The position numbers were made by a program, and so were the translations under genes. Below the pieces are notes generated by a model that saw only the letters and a list, made by a program, of their open reading frames with translations, did no database searches and was not told the origin of the DNA. A stretch of 18,860 bases of DNA, taken from assembly GCA_944390995.1 (NCBI GenBank), contig CALXSA010000024.1, forward strand, positions 1-18,860. The letters are read 5' to 3'. The stretch is from an uncultured Clostridia bacterium. GTDB lineage: Bacteria; Bacillota_A; Clostridia; TANB77; CAG-508. Shown piece after piece: positions 8,301-16,208 of the stretch (position 1 is the stretch's first letter; every line of letters begins with the position of its first letter).

Positions 8301-11300
8301 AGAGCACAATTTGTGCAGATTGAGTGTGAGGTTGTGGCTGAGATTGGAGAACGCGAAACGAGTTTGAAAAATGTAGCAGAGATTACAGAGGCAAAAGATG
8401 GTGAAGGAAACGACGCGAAAGATAGAGACTCAACGCCAAAAGACTTAACAGATGAGCAAAAGAATAATTACAACCCAGGAGAGTCAGAAAAAGGCTGGGG
8501 CTACGAAGACGACGACGATTACGAGGAGTTAGTACTTCCAGCACCAACAGGAGATTTCGAATTAAAACTAATAAAGGTTAATGGACTTGGAAACAGGTTG
8601 TCAGGAGCGACTTTCAAAGTTGAGGAGTTAAATAGCAATGGAGATGTTGTAAACACATATGACAATCTTACAACAAACGAAGCAGGAGAGGTTGTAACAG
8701 ATAGAATAAACATTTCTGGGGTAGGAACATACACATTTGTTATAACAGAAAATGCTGCACCAGACGGATACGAGCTTTTAGCAGAACCTATAAGGCTAGA
8801 AGTCAAGATAGAAATAGTAGATGGTGTATATACTGTAACTGAAGCTAAGGCTGTTAGAGCAGAGGAAGACGTAAGCCAAAGCAATTTGCAAGGACAAAAC
8901 TTTAATGCAGCAGAGATGTTGGCAACTACAATCAGTCTTGAAACAGATAATTTGAATGTAAATGAAGATGCGCAGACTGTAAGCATTGCGAATGGCGCTG
9001 TAAAGAGTGTTGAAGTAAATGGAAACACTGTAGAGATAACAATAGAAAACTCATATTTTGACTTGGCATTAAGAAAGTTCATTACTACAATAAATGGAAA
9101 CCCAGTTGCAACACACGGTACTCCAGCAGTTGATAGAACACCACAAATAAGCGATGAGACAAAGCAAAACTTGTTTAATAGAAATACAACAACAGCAGAG
9201 AAAACTCATACAAAGGAGCCTTTACAAGTTAATACAGGAGATAGTGTTGTATACACAATAAGAGTATATAACGAAGGTGAAATTGCAGGACATGCAGCTG
9301 AGATAACAGATTACTTACCAGATGGATTGAAACTAAAAGAAAATAGCAGTATAAATGCTCAGTATGGCTGGACAAACCCAAATGGGGACGGAAGGACTAT
9401 AGTTACAACAGCATTGGCAGGTGAGTTGATAAATGCGTTTGATGGAACAACACTAGATTACAAAGATGTGCAAATAGAGTGCGAAGTTGTAGCTGAAATT
9501 TATAGATTCCCAACAACCTTGAAAAACGTAGCTGAAATAACAAAGGCAACAGATGAAGAAGGAAATGAGAGAGAAGATAGAGATTCAACACCTGACAATC
9601 TTACAGGAGGACAAAAGAATAACTACAACCCAGGAGAGTCAGAAAAAGGTTGGGGATACGAAGATGATGACGATTATGAGGAGCTATATTTACCAGGAGC
9701 AACAGGAGACTATGAGATAAAAGTTGTAAAAGTAAATGGTATTGGAAATGGCTTGCCAGATGTATCTTTTGAGATATATGAAGGCGGACTTGATAGCCTA
9801 GAAGACACAAGAGCGCAAGAGTCAATAGCAGGGGAATACCAAACAGACGAAAATGGAGAATTTTCAACTGGAAGAATAGAAATACTTAGTTGGACACGAG
9901 ATTATTATATAAGAGAAACTAATGTGCCAAATGGATATGAACCACTACAAGAAGCTATAATTTTAAGAGTAAATCTTGACATCGTTGACGGAAAATACGT
10001 GGCAGAGGCTAGAATTTTAAACGAAGACCCAACACTTGGTGGAAGAATACTAAATCTTGAAGTGCAAGAAAATAATACAATTGTAATAACAATAGAAAAC
10101 TCATACTTTGACTTAGCACTAAGGAAGTTCATTACTACAATAAATGGAAGTCCAGTTGCAACAAACGGAACCCCAGCAGTTGATAGAACACCACAAATAA
10201 GCGACGAAACAAAACAAAACTTATTTAATAGAAATACAACAACAGCAGAGAAAACACATACAAAAGAGCCACTACAAGTAAAAACAGGAGACAGAGTTGT
10301 ATATACAATAAGAGTATACAACGAAGGAGAAAAAGCAGGACATGCAGCCGAGATAACAGACTACTTACCAGAAGGTTTGAGATTTGTTGAAGATAGTGAA
10401 ATAAATGCTCAATATGGCTGGACAAACCCAAACGGAGATGGAAGGACTGTAGTTACCACAGCATTAGCAGATGACTTAATAAATGCATTTGATGGAACAA
10501 CATTAGATTACAAGGATGTACAAATAGAGTGTGAAGTTGTTGCTATAAAGGGACAAACTGAGCAGAAACTAAAGAACGTGGCAGAAATAACAAAGGCAAC
10601 AGATGAGGAAGGAAACGATGCAAAAGACAGAGACTCAACACCAGAAAACTTAACAGAGGAGCAAAAGGAAAATTACAACCCAGGAGAATCAGAAAAGGGC
10701 TGGGGCTATGAAGACGACGACGATTACGAGGAGCTAGTACTTCCAGTAGCAACAGGAGACTTTAAGATTAAACTTATCAAGCAGAATGGACTTGGAAATA
10801 GATTACAAGATGCAGTGTTTAAAGTTGAAGAAGTAAATACAGAAGGAACAGTAATTAACACTTTTGATGACCTAAAAACAAATGAAAACGGAGAAATACT
10901 AATAGACAACTTTAATATTGAACAAGAAGGAGACCGTACATTTGTAATAACTGAAAAAGAAGCTCCAAAAGGATACGAAGTATTGCCTGAGCCAATTACA
11001 ATACAAGTTCAAATTAGGTTAGTAAATGGCGAATATGTGATTACAGCAAATGCTGATTCTGGGGACGGAGCAAAAAAACAGCAAGAAACTAGCACAGAGG
11101 AAAATGCCGGAGAGCAGAACGAGACAACTGACACAGCAAAAGTAAGCAATAGGAATGTGGAACTAGCAAAGACAGAGCAAGAAAACTCTAGCGAAGCGGC
11201 ACAAGAAGGGTACATACTAAACAATGTTGCCGAAAATGCAAAAAGAACCATAAGAGAAAGAACAGAAGACGAGAGAAAAATTGCCTCAAACAATGTGATA

Positions 11301-12755
11301 GAACCTAATACACTAAAGCTAGCAAGTGCAGACAGCGTAAGAAGTCTAAAACTTTCTAGTAAGAAATTTAGCAATAATGAGCAGATAAACACAACTTCAA
11401 ATGGAATTAAGCTGGCAGCTAATACAAACTCTGGCGAAGACGTAAATGCAAGTGCAAACGAGGCTTCAAGCAGAGCAAGTGGAGGAGTAGCAGATGTTAG
11501 AGTAAATGGAGATACAATTGAAGTTGTAATAGAGAATAACGCATTTGACTTAAGCTTAAGAAAGTTTATAACAGGAGTAAACGACGAGGAAATTACCAAT
11601 AGAGTTCCAGTATTTAGTATTAAAGATGGCGAATATGTATACACACATACAAAAGACCCGGTTGAAGTTGCAAATGGCGATATTGTAATATACACACTTA
11701 GAGTGTATAACGAAGGAACTTTAGCAGGATATGCGGAAGAAGTAAAGGACGATTTGCCAGAAGGTTTGGAGTTCTTACCGGACAATAGTGTAAATACTGA
11801 ATACAGATGGGTAATGTATGATGCAAACGGAGAAGTTACAGAAAATGTAGCAGATGCGGTAAGTATAAGAACAGACTACTTATCAAAAGCTCAGGCGGAC
11901 GAAACGGGTAGAGACAACCTGCTAGCAGCTTTCAATCAAGACACAATGTCACAACCAGACTATAGAGATTTGCAGATTGCATTTAGAGTAACTGAGCCAA
12001 ACACATCAGATAGAGTGTTAATTAACACAGCTGAGATTTCTGAAGACACTGACGAAAACGGAGAACCAGTAGTAGATATAGACTCAACACCAGACAATGA
12101 CAATGACGATGAAGATGACATCGACATAGAAAAAGTAAAAGTAACATACTTCGACTTGGCATTAAGAAAGATTATATCAAAAGTAACAATGACATTGGAC
12201 GGAAAGACAACAGTTGAGGAGACTGGTCACAAATTTGAAGATGACCCAGAAGAAGTAGTTAAAATAGAGCTTGGAAACCATAAAATAGAAGATTCGGTGC
12301 TTAAATTTACATACCAAATACGTATTACAAATGAAGGAAATAAGGCCGGATATGCATACGAAATTAAAGACTATATACCAGAAGGCCTAAGGTTTGTGGA
12401 AGAAGACAATGAAGGCTGGGTGCTATCAGAAGACGGCAAAACAGTAACAACAGACCAATTAAAAGACGTGTTGCTAGAACCAGGAGATAGTAGAGTAGTA
12501 GAGATTACATTAAGATGGATAAACGGACAAACAAACCTTGGTGTAAAGCAAAACTGGGCAGAAATTTCGGAAGATAGCGACGACGATATAGACTCAACAC
12601 CAGACAACAAAGTAGAAGGCGAAGACGACATAGACGAGGCATCAGTAGTACTATCAATAGTAACAGGTATTGGAGAAAACTATGCATTAGTAATAGGAAC
12701 AGTACTTGTAATAACAGCAGGCGGAATATTCTTGATTAAGAGATTTGTACTATAA
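5397..12755 (+). CDS. Giant thioester adhesin with seven DUF11-like and three SpaA/CnaB-like domains (adhesin 2)
   Basis: About 2452 residues. It has a signal peptide (MRVKKVIVTF...), a thioester domain with Cys75 (IYCLRAG) and Gln179 (QQLAVW), and DUF11-like modules opening with [FY]-D-L-[AS]-L-R-K at residues 394, 601, 836, 1221, 1571, 2050 and 2252. Three SpaA/CnaB prealbumin-like domains begin near 1051, 1436 and 1786. The first and third contain an I.K.NGLGNRL start, ITE..AP.GYE and a closing IENSYF- or IENNAF-like strand. These are typical self-crosslinking stalk domains. A polar linker of about 150 residues (1887-2045) interrupts the end of the third and contains a translated copy of the dispersed repeat. 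The C-terminus (SIVTG, hydrophobic segment, KRFVL) matches adhesin 1. ATG 5397, with GAGGATGG upstream, is preferred to in-frame TTG 5373 by alignment with adhesin 1. Paralogue in tandem, transcribed separately. Confidence 0.88.
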   Translation: MRVKKVIVTFVLSLIALILGGVLNVSNAATGSKYLGIQPLRSTGYGYQAFDKNIWKIVEYEANQTTYDYDSTIYCLRAGPGFGSEIFGSGTPAIRHYTEYFNMKDPDSIVSPYDVAIPEPGSETYNSLLWLLENVYVAPSSTPVGNEAQDAAEFKSQLLAAAGIQENLLTDDDIDAVQQLAVWHFTNMGDGNYDAGTNGNFDLHVTVDPGYDRNYMSLSDNTYFTNGWNRAIAAQKLYRYLVQTATSMGATYKPSTASQPYEIAETQVSVAQDGNNYVIGPYRIEQISQTTGTLEGVFQNGNGETLSPTLQDESGKRFNSLEETIGKNFFIVLPDTTNIERLIFTINGSYFETTIQYWSVENAPGEDQPVAIVDREKKDYTDSKEITYEEEKIYDLALRKFITSINNVPVEPSREPQISSDTLADLRDGRTTTAEKIHPKNPLTVQTGDTVVYTIRVYNEGEEDAIVREVTDYLPDGLEFKEDSDINRDNGWGYLNLRWYLGYGDIVLTHALDGEVIPGFDGTKLSYLDLQIECVVTAEAGKSDTKLKNIAEITEITDTEGEPVEDRDSTPENVRDLENYGEESQEDDDDFEDLILPKKSFDLSLRKFITAVNDTELKDAEGNYLRAPQVDVTALASGAATTATYNHTKETLGVEVGDEVIYTIRVYNEGELNGYVTEIRDYLPTNLEFVNDSFNQERGWVLDADGRTVTTDLTSPDSQHAAARDAIYANRKTGTDKVLLDAFNGTTLDYIDVQIKCKVKDTALPGEKLTNIADITGHIDEDKNQVTDIDSQPGNVTYPNDSTLPNYRDDEINRGDKYIPGQQDDDDFEKVVVEEFDLALRKYITSITSGDQTTEYDRVPRITQQQIDGLLNGSINTAEKTHTKEPIQVKTGDRVLYTIMIYNEGSVDGYASEITDFLPDGLRFVEDSKINKQYGWTNPSGDGRTIVTTALADDIIYKVENVDGTAQLRAQFVQIECEVVAEIGERETSLKNVAEITEAKDGEGNDAKDRDSTPKDLTDEQKNNYNPGESEKGWGYEDDDDYEELVLPAPTGDFELKLIKVNGLGNRLSGATFKVEELNSNGDVVNTYDNLTTNEAGEVVTDRINISGVGTYTFVITENAAPDGYELLAEPIRLEVKIEIVDGVYTVTEAKAVRAEEDVSQSNLQGQNFNAAEMLATTISLETDNLNVNEDAQTVSIANGAVKSVEVNGNTVEITIENSYFDLALRKFITTINGNPVATHGTPAVDRTPQISDETKQNLFNRNTTTAEKTHTKEPLQVNTGDSVVYTIRVYNEGEIAGHAAEITDYLPDGLKLKENSSINAQYGWTNPNGDGRTIVTTALAGELINAFDGTTLDYKDVQIECEVVAEIYRFPTTLKNVAEITKATDEEGNEREDRDSTPDNLTGGQKNNYNPGESEKGWGYEDDDDYEELYLPGATGDYEIKVVKVNGIGNGLPDVSFEIYEGGLDSLEDTRAQESIAGEYQTDENGEFSTGRIEILSWTRDYYIRETNVPNGYEPLQEAIILRVNLDIVDGKYVAEARILNEDPTLGGRILNLEVQENNTIVITIENSYFDLALRKFITTINGSPVATNGTPAVDRTPQISDETKQNLFNRNTTTAEKTHTKEPLQVKTGDRVVYTIRVYNEGEKAGHAAEITDYLPEGLRFVEDSEINAQYGWTNPNGDGRTVVTTALADDLINAFDGTTLDYKDVQIECEVVAIKGQTEQKLKNVAEITKATDEEGNDAKDRDSTPENLTEEQKENYNPGESEKGWGYEDDDDYEELVLPVATGDFKIKLIKQNGLGNRLQDAVFKVEEVNTEGTVINTFDDLKTNENGEILIDNFNIEQEGDRTFVITEKEAPKGYEVLPEPITIQVQIRLVNGEYVITANADSGDGAKKQQETSTEENAGEQNETTDTAKVSNRNVELAKTEQENSSEAAQEGYILNNVAENAKRTIRERTEDERKIASNNVIEPNTLKLASADSVRSLKLSSKKFSNNEQINTTSNGIKLAANTNSGEDVNASANEASSRASGGVADVRVNGDTIEVVIENNAFDLSLRKFITGVNDEEITNRVPVFSIKDGEYVYTHTKDPVEVANGDIVIYTLRVYNEGTLAGYAEEVKDDLPEGLEFLPDNSVNTEYRWVMYDANGEVTENVADAVSIRTDYLSKAQADETGRDNLLAAFNQDTMSQPDYRDLQIAFRVTEPNTSDRVLINTAEISEDTDENGEPVVDIDSTPDNDNDDEDDIDIEKVKVTYFDLALRKIISKVTMTLDGKTTVEETGHKFEDDPEEVVKIELGNHKIEDSVLKFTYQIRITNEGNKAGYAYEIKDYIPEGLRFVEEDNEGWVLSEDGKTVTTDQLKDVLLEPGDSRVVEITLRWINGQTNLGVKQNWAEISEDSDDDIDSTPDNKVEGEDDIDEASVVLSIVTGIGENYALVIGTVLVITAGGIFLIKRFVL
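9057..11050 (+). repeat. Tandem 1050-bp DUF11-SpaA double modules
   Basis: The unit 9057-10106 (DUF11 module plus SpaA-like domain) is followed by a second unit starting at 10107, exactly 1050 bp later. The DUF11 halves are almost identical in DNA and protein, for example in AVDRTPQISDETKQNLFNRN and the NPGESEKGWGYEDDDD linker. The SpaA halves are more diverged. The second unit blends near 11050 into the linker carrying the inserted repeat. Such direct repeats could expand or contract by recombination. Confidence 0.8.
11059..11081 (+). repeat. Copy of the dispersed repeat inside the adhesin 2 coding sequence
   Basis: CTGGGGACGGAG followed by CAAAAAAACAG matches the last 23 bases of the forward repeat unit (compare 15629-15651 and 5079-5101). 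It is read in frame as the end of DSGDGAKKQQ. It lies precisely where the third SpaA-like domain departs from the first two and the long polar linker begins, so it may mark the left edge of an insertion. Confidence 0.75.
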
Positions 12756-12780
12756 GGTAATAACCAAGAGCAAAAGTACA

Positions 12781-12815
12781 AAGAAAGCAGTTTAAAGAGC
12801 TGCTTTCTTTTTTTG
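12781..12815 (+). terminator. Rho-independent terminator of adhesin 2
   Basis: AAAGAAAGCAG (12781-12791) pairs with CTGCTTTCTTT (12801-12811) around a 9-nt loop and is followed by further T residues. It lies 25 nt after the adhesin 2 stop codon. Confidence 0.9.
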
Positions 12816-12842
12816 AACTTTTCAAAAAAACTCCAATACTTA

Positions 12843-12871
12843 TTTACTTTGTAAACACCATATGATATAAT
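12843..12871 (+). promoter_or_regulatory. Extended -10 promoter of the three-gene operon
   Basis: TTTACT (12843-12848), a 17-nt spacer, then TATAAT (12866-12871) preceded by TG one base upstream, giving a TGNTATAAT extended -10. It lies just after the adhesin 2 terminator and 22 nt upstream of the first start codon. Confidence 0.75.
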
Positions 12872-12893
12872 CAAAAACGTATGGAGGAATGCA

Positions 12894-13850
12894 ATGAATC
12901 AGATTTTAATGGTTGAGAATAATAAAAAGAAAAAAACAAAGAAACAAAGGGGCAGCTCAGGCCCTGTTGAAATAAAAAATATTATTAGATTTTTCGCTGT
13001 TGTAATTATAGTGTTTGGCCTATTTTTAATAGGACATAGTTCGTATGGGTTGTATGTTAATAGCAAAGGTACAAGCACAGAAGATTTAGCAAACATAACA
13101 ATGCATAGAGAAAATGATACTCTAATTGTGAATGTGGAAAGTGTAAATTTAATTGAGAGATTCAAATACAACTGGCAGAATTCAGAGCAGAGGTCAGTTC
13201 CAGTAGAGAGCAAAAGCTTCACACAGGAAATTATATTGCCAAGTGAGAATAACATTTTGACAATAACTTTAGAGGACGAAACAGGTAGAGCAGTAACATA
13301 TACTAAAGAAATTATATTAGATGGAATTGATATAGCAAAGCCATCTATAAGCATAGACAAGCAATATAGCGGACTAAGAATTAATGTGACAGATGAAACT
13401 AAGATAGGATATATGACATATCAAATAGATGATGGGGAAGAAAAGAGAGTAGACAAAAACAATGAGGAAGATACCGCAATCGAATATGCAGTGGGAGAAG
13501 AAGAACTAGGCAGAGGTACACACACCATATTCGTAACAGCAGTGGATGCGGCAGGTAACACTGCTACTGAGGAACAGGAAGTTGTTATATCTTCTGAAAG
13601 ACCTACAATTAACAATATGTATATAGACTATGAACAAGGAAAATTAATTATTGAAGCATCTGATGCAGATGGACTTGCTTCAATTGAAGTAAACTTGAAT
13701 GGTACAGTTTACAATATGCCTGACCTAAATAGAACAGAAGCAGCTTTCTCATTAGATTTAATTGAAGGAACAAACACAATTAGCATTAAATTAACAAATG
13801 TTAATGGAATAACTTCAGAAGGAGCAACAGAGTTCGAGTATGCTAGATAA
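12894..13850 (+). CDS. Membrane-anchored protein with Ig-like/bacterial beta-sandwich repeats, function unknown
   Basis: 318 residues. The N-terminus is strongly basic (KKKKTKKQRG), then comes one hydrophobic segment (about residues 32-52, IIRFFAVVIIVFGLFLIGH) and an extracellular part with several beta-sandwich repeats of Ig-like or big-domain character. The second repeat includes TAVDAAGNTATEE, a common signature of such folds. The short cytoplasmic tail and single membrane pass suggest a type II membrane protein facing the cell wall. ATG 12894 has GGAGG (12883-12887) at 6-nt spacing. It is the first gene of an operon and overlaps the next gene by 11 bp, implying translational coupling. I recognise no specific family; a role in envelope or wall binding is inference only. 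Confidence 0.8.
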   Translation: MNQILMVENNKKKKTKKQRGSSGPVEIKNIIRFFAVVIIVFGLFLIGHSSYGLYVNSKGTSTEDLANITMHRENDTLIVNVESVNLIERFKYNWQNSEQRSVPVESKSFTQEIILPSENNILTITLEDETGRAVTYTKEIILDGIDIAKPSISIDKQYSGLRINVTDETKIGYMTYQIDDGEEKRVDKNNEEDTAIEYAVGEEELGRGTHTIFVTAVDAAGNTATEEQEVVISSERPTINNMYIDYEQGKLIIEASDADGLASIEVNLNGTVYNMPDLNRTEAAFSLDLIEGTNTISIKLTNVNGITSEGATEFEYAR

Positions 13851-14640
13851 AATAATATTTTATTTTATAATATATTCGTTTCTGGGCTGGTGCTTGGAAT
13901 CAGTATATAAAACAATTATATTTAAAAAAGCGACAAACAGTGGGTTCTTGTATGGACCTTTTTGTCCTATGTATGGAATAGCAGCAGTTCTTATGCTAAT
14001 GCTAGGTAATGTCTCAAGCAATATCTTTGTTATCTTTATAATCAGCTTTTTGTGGTTTTCAATTTGGGAATACCTTGTGGCTGTTGTATTAGAAAAATTA
14101 TTTAAAACAAAGTATTGGGACTACTCAGCCCTAAAATTCAACATACATGGACGTGTCTGCTTAAAGAATTCAATATATTGGGGAATATTGGGAGTCCTTT
14201 TGGTCTTTGTCATACAGCCTCAGATTGAAAAAGCCACAAGCCTAATTCCGGGTAATATTTTGATATATATTGATGTGGCTTTATGCGTTGCGATTTTTGT
14301 TGACATGATAATTACAATGTTTAAGACAATGTCTATAGACAAGAAACTAAGACAAGTATTTGAAATAGGCGAAAGCATAAAGGAAAAGCTAAAAGAGTTA
14401 AAGAGTGCCGAAGTCTTAGGAAAAAACTACAAAGAAACTACACAAAAACTTATTGATGACATGAGAGAAAAACAATTTATGCTTAAAATTAAGGTGTACA
14501 AAAGAATTATAAGATTAAGAAAAGCATTCCCAGAGATGAATTCTGAGAATATTGCAAAATTTATGACACAGAAAATTGAATTAAAAGATATAAAGGAAAA
14601 AATAAAAGAGTACAAAAATAAAGTTAAAGATAAAAAATGA
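13840..14640 (+). CDS. CmpB-family (putative ABC-transporter type IV) membrane protein with coiled-coil tail
   Basis: 266 residues. The N-terminal 165 residues match the ABC_trans_CmpB (formerly DUF1113) pattern: FLGWCLESVYKTI at the start, GFLYGPFCPMYGIAAVL, EYLVAVVLEKLF, WDYS..KFNIHGRVCL and five likely membrane segments. Despite the family name, transport has not been demonstrated and no ATPase or other transporter part is present here. Residues 170-266 form a charged, Lys/Glu-rich, probably coiled-coil cytoplasmic tail that is longer than the core family needs. The start overlaps the end of the previous gene by 11 bp with no close SD, so translation is probably coupled. The next gene begins 24 nt downstream with its own SD. 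Confidence 0.85.
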   Translation: MLDKIIFYFIIYSFLGWCLESVYKTIIFKKATNSGFLYGPFCPMYGIAAVLMLMLGNVSSNIFVIFIISFLWFSIWEYLVAVVLEKLFKTKYWDYSALKFNIHGRVCLKNSIYWGILGVLLVFVIQPQIEKATSLIPGNILIYIDVALCVAIFVDMIITMFKTMSIDKKLRQVFEIGESIKEKLKELKSAEVLGKNYKETTQKLIDDMREKQFMLKIKVYKRIIRLRKAFPEMNSENIAKFMTQKIELKDIKEKIKEYKNKVKDKK

Positions 14641-14664
14641 AATTGTACATAGGAGGAACTTGTT

Positions 14665-15621
14665 ATGGCTCAAGAGATATATGTTATAGATAATGGACTC
14701 GAATTAAAAAAGGCTATAAATAGCATGTTTAAGGAAGATAAAGAAATCAAGCTTAAAAAAGTAAACTCAGAAGAAATTGACGAGATGCTAAAGAACATAC
14801 CTTCACTTATTATAATAAATGAGGACCAGATTGATGAAAACATAATTGAAGTGTGTAAAAGAATTAGGCTTAACGAAGACAATAGCATCACTCCAATTAT
14901 TGTTATATCTTCGAATGTTGAAAAAGAGCATAGAATAGAGGTTTTGAGAGAATGTGTAGAACACTATATCAAAGCTCCAATCGACAATGAATACTTATAT
15001 TATACTATAAAGAATATAATAAGACTTTTAGATACAAACAGAAGGGTGAGCCCACTTACAGGACTTCCTGGAAATGTACAAATACAAGCCGAGATGAAAA
15101 AAAGACTGCTTAATAAAGAGAATTTTGTAATGCTCTATTTAGACCTAGACAATTTCAAAGCATATAACGATGTTTATGGTTTCTTGAATGGAGATGAAAT
15201 TATTAAATTCACTGCAAGAACAATAGTAGACAATATAGACAAACTATCAACTAGCGGCAACACTTTTGTGGGACATATTGGCGGAGACGACTTTGTAGCA
15301 ATTGTATCAGGCGATGATGATTATGAAGGTATCTGCCAGGGAATAATTGCAGAGTTCGACAAAGGAGTCCAAAAATACTTCAATGAGGCAGATTTAGAAA
15401 GAGGATATTTAGAAGTACCTAATAGGAAATGCATAATAGAGCAATTCCCACTTACATCACTTTCTATTGGAGCTGTAGTAGTTACAAAAGGAAGATTTCA
15501 TAATGTGCTTGAAATAGGAGAGGTAGGCGCTCAAGTAAAACATCTTGCAAAAACCACAATGGGAAGTGCGTATTCAATAGACAGAAGGCACGAGCAAAGA
15601 CCAATTTGCGAAGTGAAATAG
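14665..15621 (+). CDS. GGDEF-domain protein with degenerate receiver-like N-terminus
   Basis: 318 residues, cytoplasmic. Residues 4-125 have the strand and helix pattern of a response-regulator receiver, including VIDN near the start and KAP (103-105) at the Lys position. The expected phosphoacceptor region reads LIIINEDQID without a clear Asp, so phosphorylation is doubtful. Residues 128-300 form a GGDEF domain with LTGLPGN (131-137), DLDNFKAYND (160-169) and the signature GGDDF (206-210). The residue two before GG is His instead of the usual Arg, and the RxxD inhibitory site is missing. It is either a diguanylate cyclase or a degenerate c-di-GMP/nucleotide-binding regulator. AGGAGG (14651-14656) precedes ATG by 8 nt. 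It is the last gene of the operon, and c-di-GMP is a plausible link to surface-structure control nearby, which is inference. Confidence 0.85.
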   Translation: MAQEIYVIDNGLELKKAINSMFKEDKEIKLKKVNSEEIDEMLKNIPSLIIINEDQIDENIIEVCKRIRLNEDNSITPIIVISSNVEKEHRIEVLRECVEHYIKAPIDNEYLYYTIKNIIRLLDTNRRVSPLTGLPGNVQIQAEMKKRLLNKENFVMLYLDLDNFKAYNDVYGFLNGDEIIKFTARTIVDNIDKLSTSGNTFVGHIGGDDFVAIVSGDDDYEGICQGIIAEFDKGVQKYFNEADLERGYLEVPNRKCIIEQFPLTSLSIGAVVVTKGRFHNVLEIGEVGAQVKHLAKTTMGSAYSIDRRHEQRPICEVK

Positions 15622-15652
15622 GCTGTTTTTTGGGACGGAGCAAAAAAACAGC
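15622..15652. repeat. Dispersed repeat hairpin, possible operon terminator
   Basis: A complete forward copy of the 29-bp repeat (15623-15651) starts two bases after the GGDEF stop codon. Its ends, GCTGTTTTTT (15622-15631) and AAAAAACAGC (15643-15652), can pair in a 10-bp stem around a loop containing GGGACGGAG. No T tract follows on the plus strand, so efficient termination is uncertain, but no other terminator is visible for the operon. Confidence 0.75.
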
Positions 15653-15789
15653 TTATTGTCTTAGACAACAAGGTTCTTATTTGTGACTAGAAAATGAAAA
15701 ATACTTGCCCAATAAAGGTTGTTAGAGCACAATGGTGATACGTTATTTAATATGTGTTACAAATGAAAATTAAAAACATATAAAAATAA

Positions 15790-15915
15790 TACTTTGAAGT
15801 ACGCCCTGTAGTTGTTCTAAAATCTAGTGTCTCTGTAGACGATTTGCATGAGATAGGTAAGCAACAAGACGAAGCATGATATGCACATGAGGAGCATTGG
15901 ACATCACCTGAATAA
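15790..15915 (+). pseudogene. Decayed C-terminal fragment of a pilin-like/CLec-type surface protein
   Basis: Read from 15796 the frame gives E then VRPVVVLKSSVSVDD, LHEI and QQDEA, an in-frame TGA (15877), then EEHWTSPE and TAA (15913). This aligns along its length with the C-terminus of the gene at 17403-18758 (VRPIVILKSGVTVDD, VHKI, QQEEEWHVPG). An upstream in-frame TAA (15787) and the absence of any N-terminal part show it is a remnant. A shared CCGACACTTTTG motif also occurs downstream of both stops (15950 and 18767). The remaining sequence around it, 15653-15789 and 15916-16038, contains no gene I can support, only an imperfect hairpin near 15928-15974 (ATACC/GGTAT core) enclosing that motif. 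Confidence 0.8.
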
Positions 15916-16038
15916 TGGTAATAAAGTGTAAATGCTTGATACCTTAAACCCGACACTTTTGGTATAGCTTTACAGCACCAGTGGATAGAGGATGAGAAAG
16001 TGCGTCCAGAGAACCACTGAAATATACAAACAAAGCAA

Positions 16039-16089
16039 AACAACAAGTAGGAAGACAGCAACAAAATTACAGTCTTCCTACTTGTTGTT
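16039..16089 (-). terminator. Probable terminator of the HEPN-nucleotidyltransferase operon
   Basis: A perfect 18-bp inverted repeat (16039-16056 and 16072-16089; arms begin AACAACAAG and end CTTGTTGTT) encloses a 15-nt loop. On the minus strand it is followed by a T-rich stretch, TTTTGCTTTG. It lies about 120 nt beyond the nucleotidyltransferase stop codon. The AT-rich sequence between it and that gene (16090-16208) holds nothing else supported. Confidence 0.65.
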
Positions 16090-16208
16090 AGTTATTGCAA
16101 ATAAAATATTTTAAACAAAAGATTGTTTTTTCCTTTCGCCCTAAAATAATTCTTGTCTATATGAACAATAATTTTCTGCGCAAATATGACAAAAACAAAC
16201 AAACTACC

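Noticed and set aside
2102..12631. Many minus-strand ORFs of 60-258 residues opposite the adhesin genes
   Set aside because: They recur at the same places in each repeat module, are hydrophobic or Ser/Leu-rich mirror images of acidic coding sequence, and lack their own SD and promoter.
15747..16064. 105-residue minus-strand ORF
   Set aside because: It lies over the pilin-like remnant and has no SD or known motif; the plus-strand similarity explains the region better.
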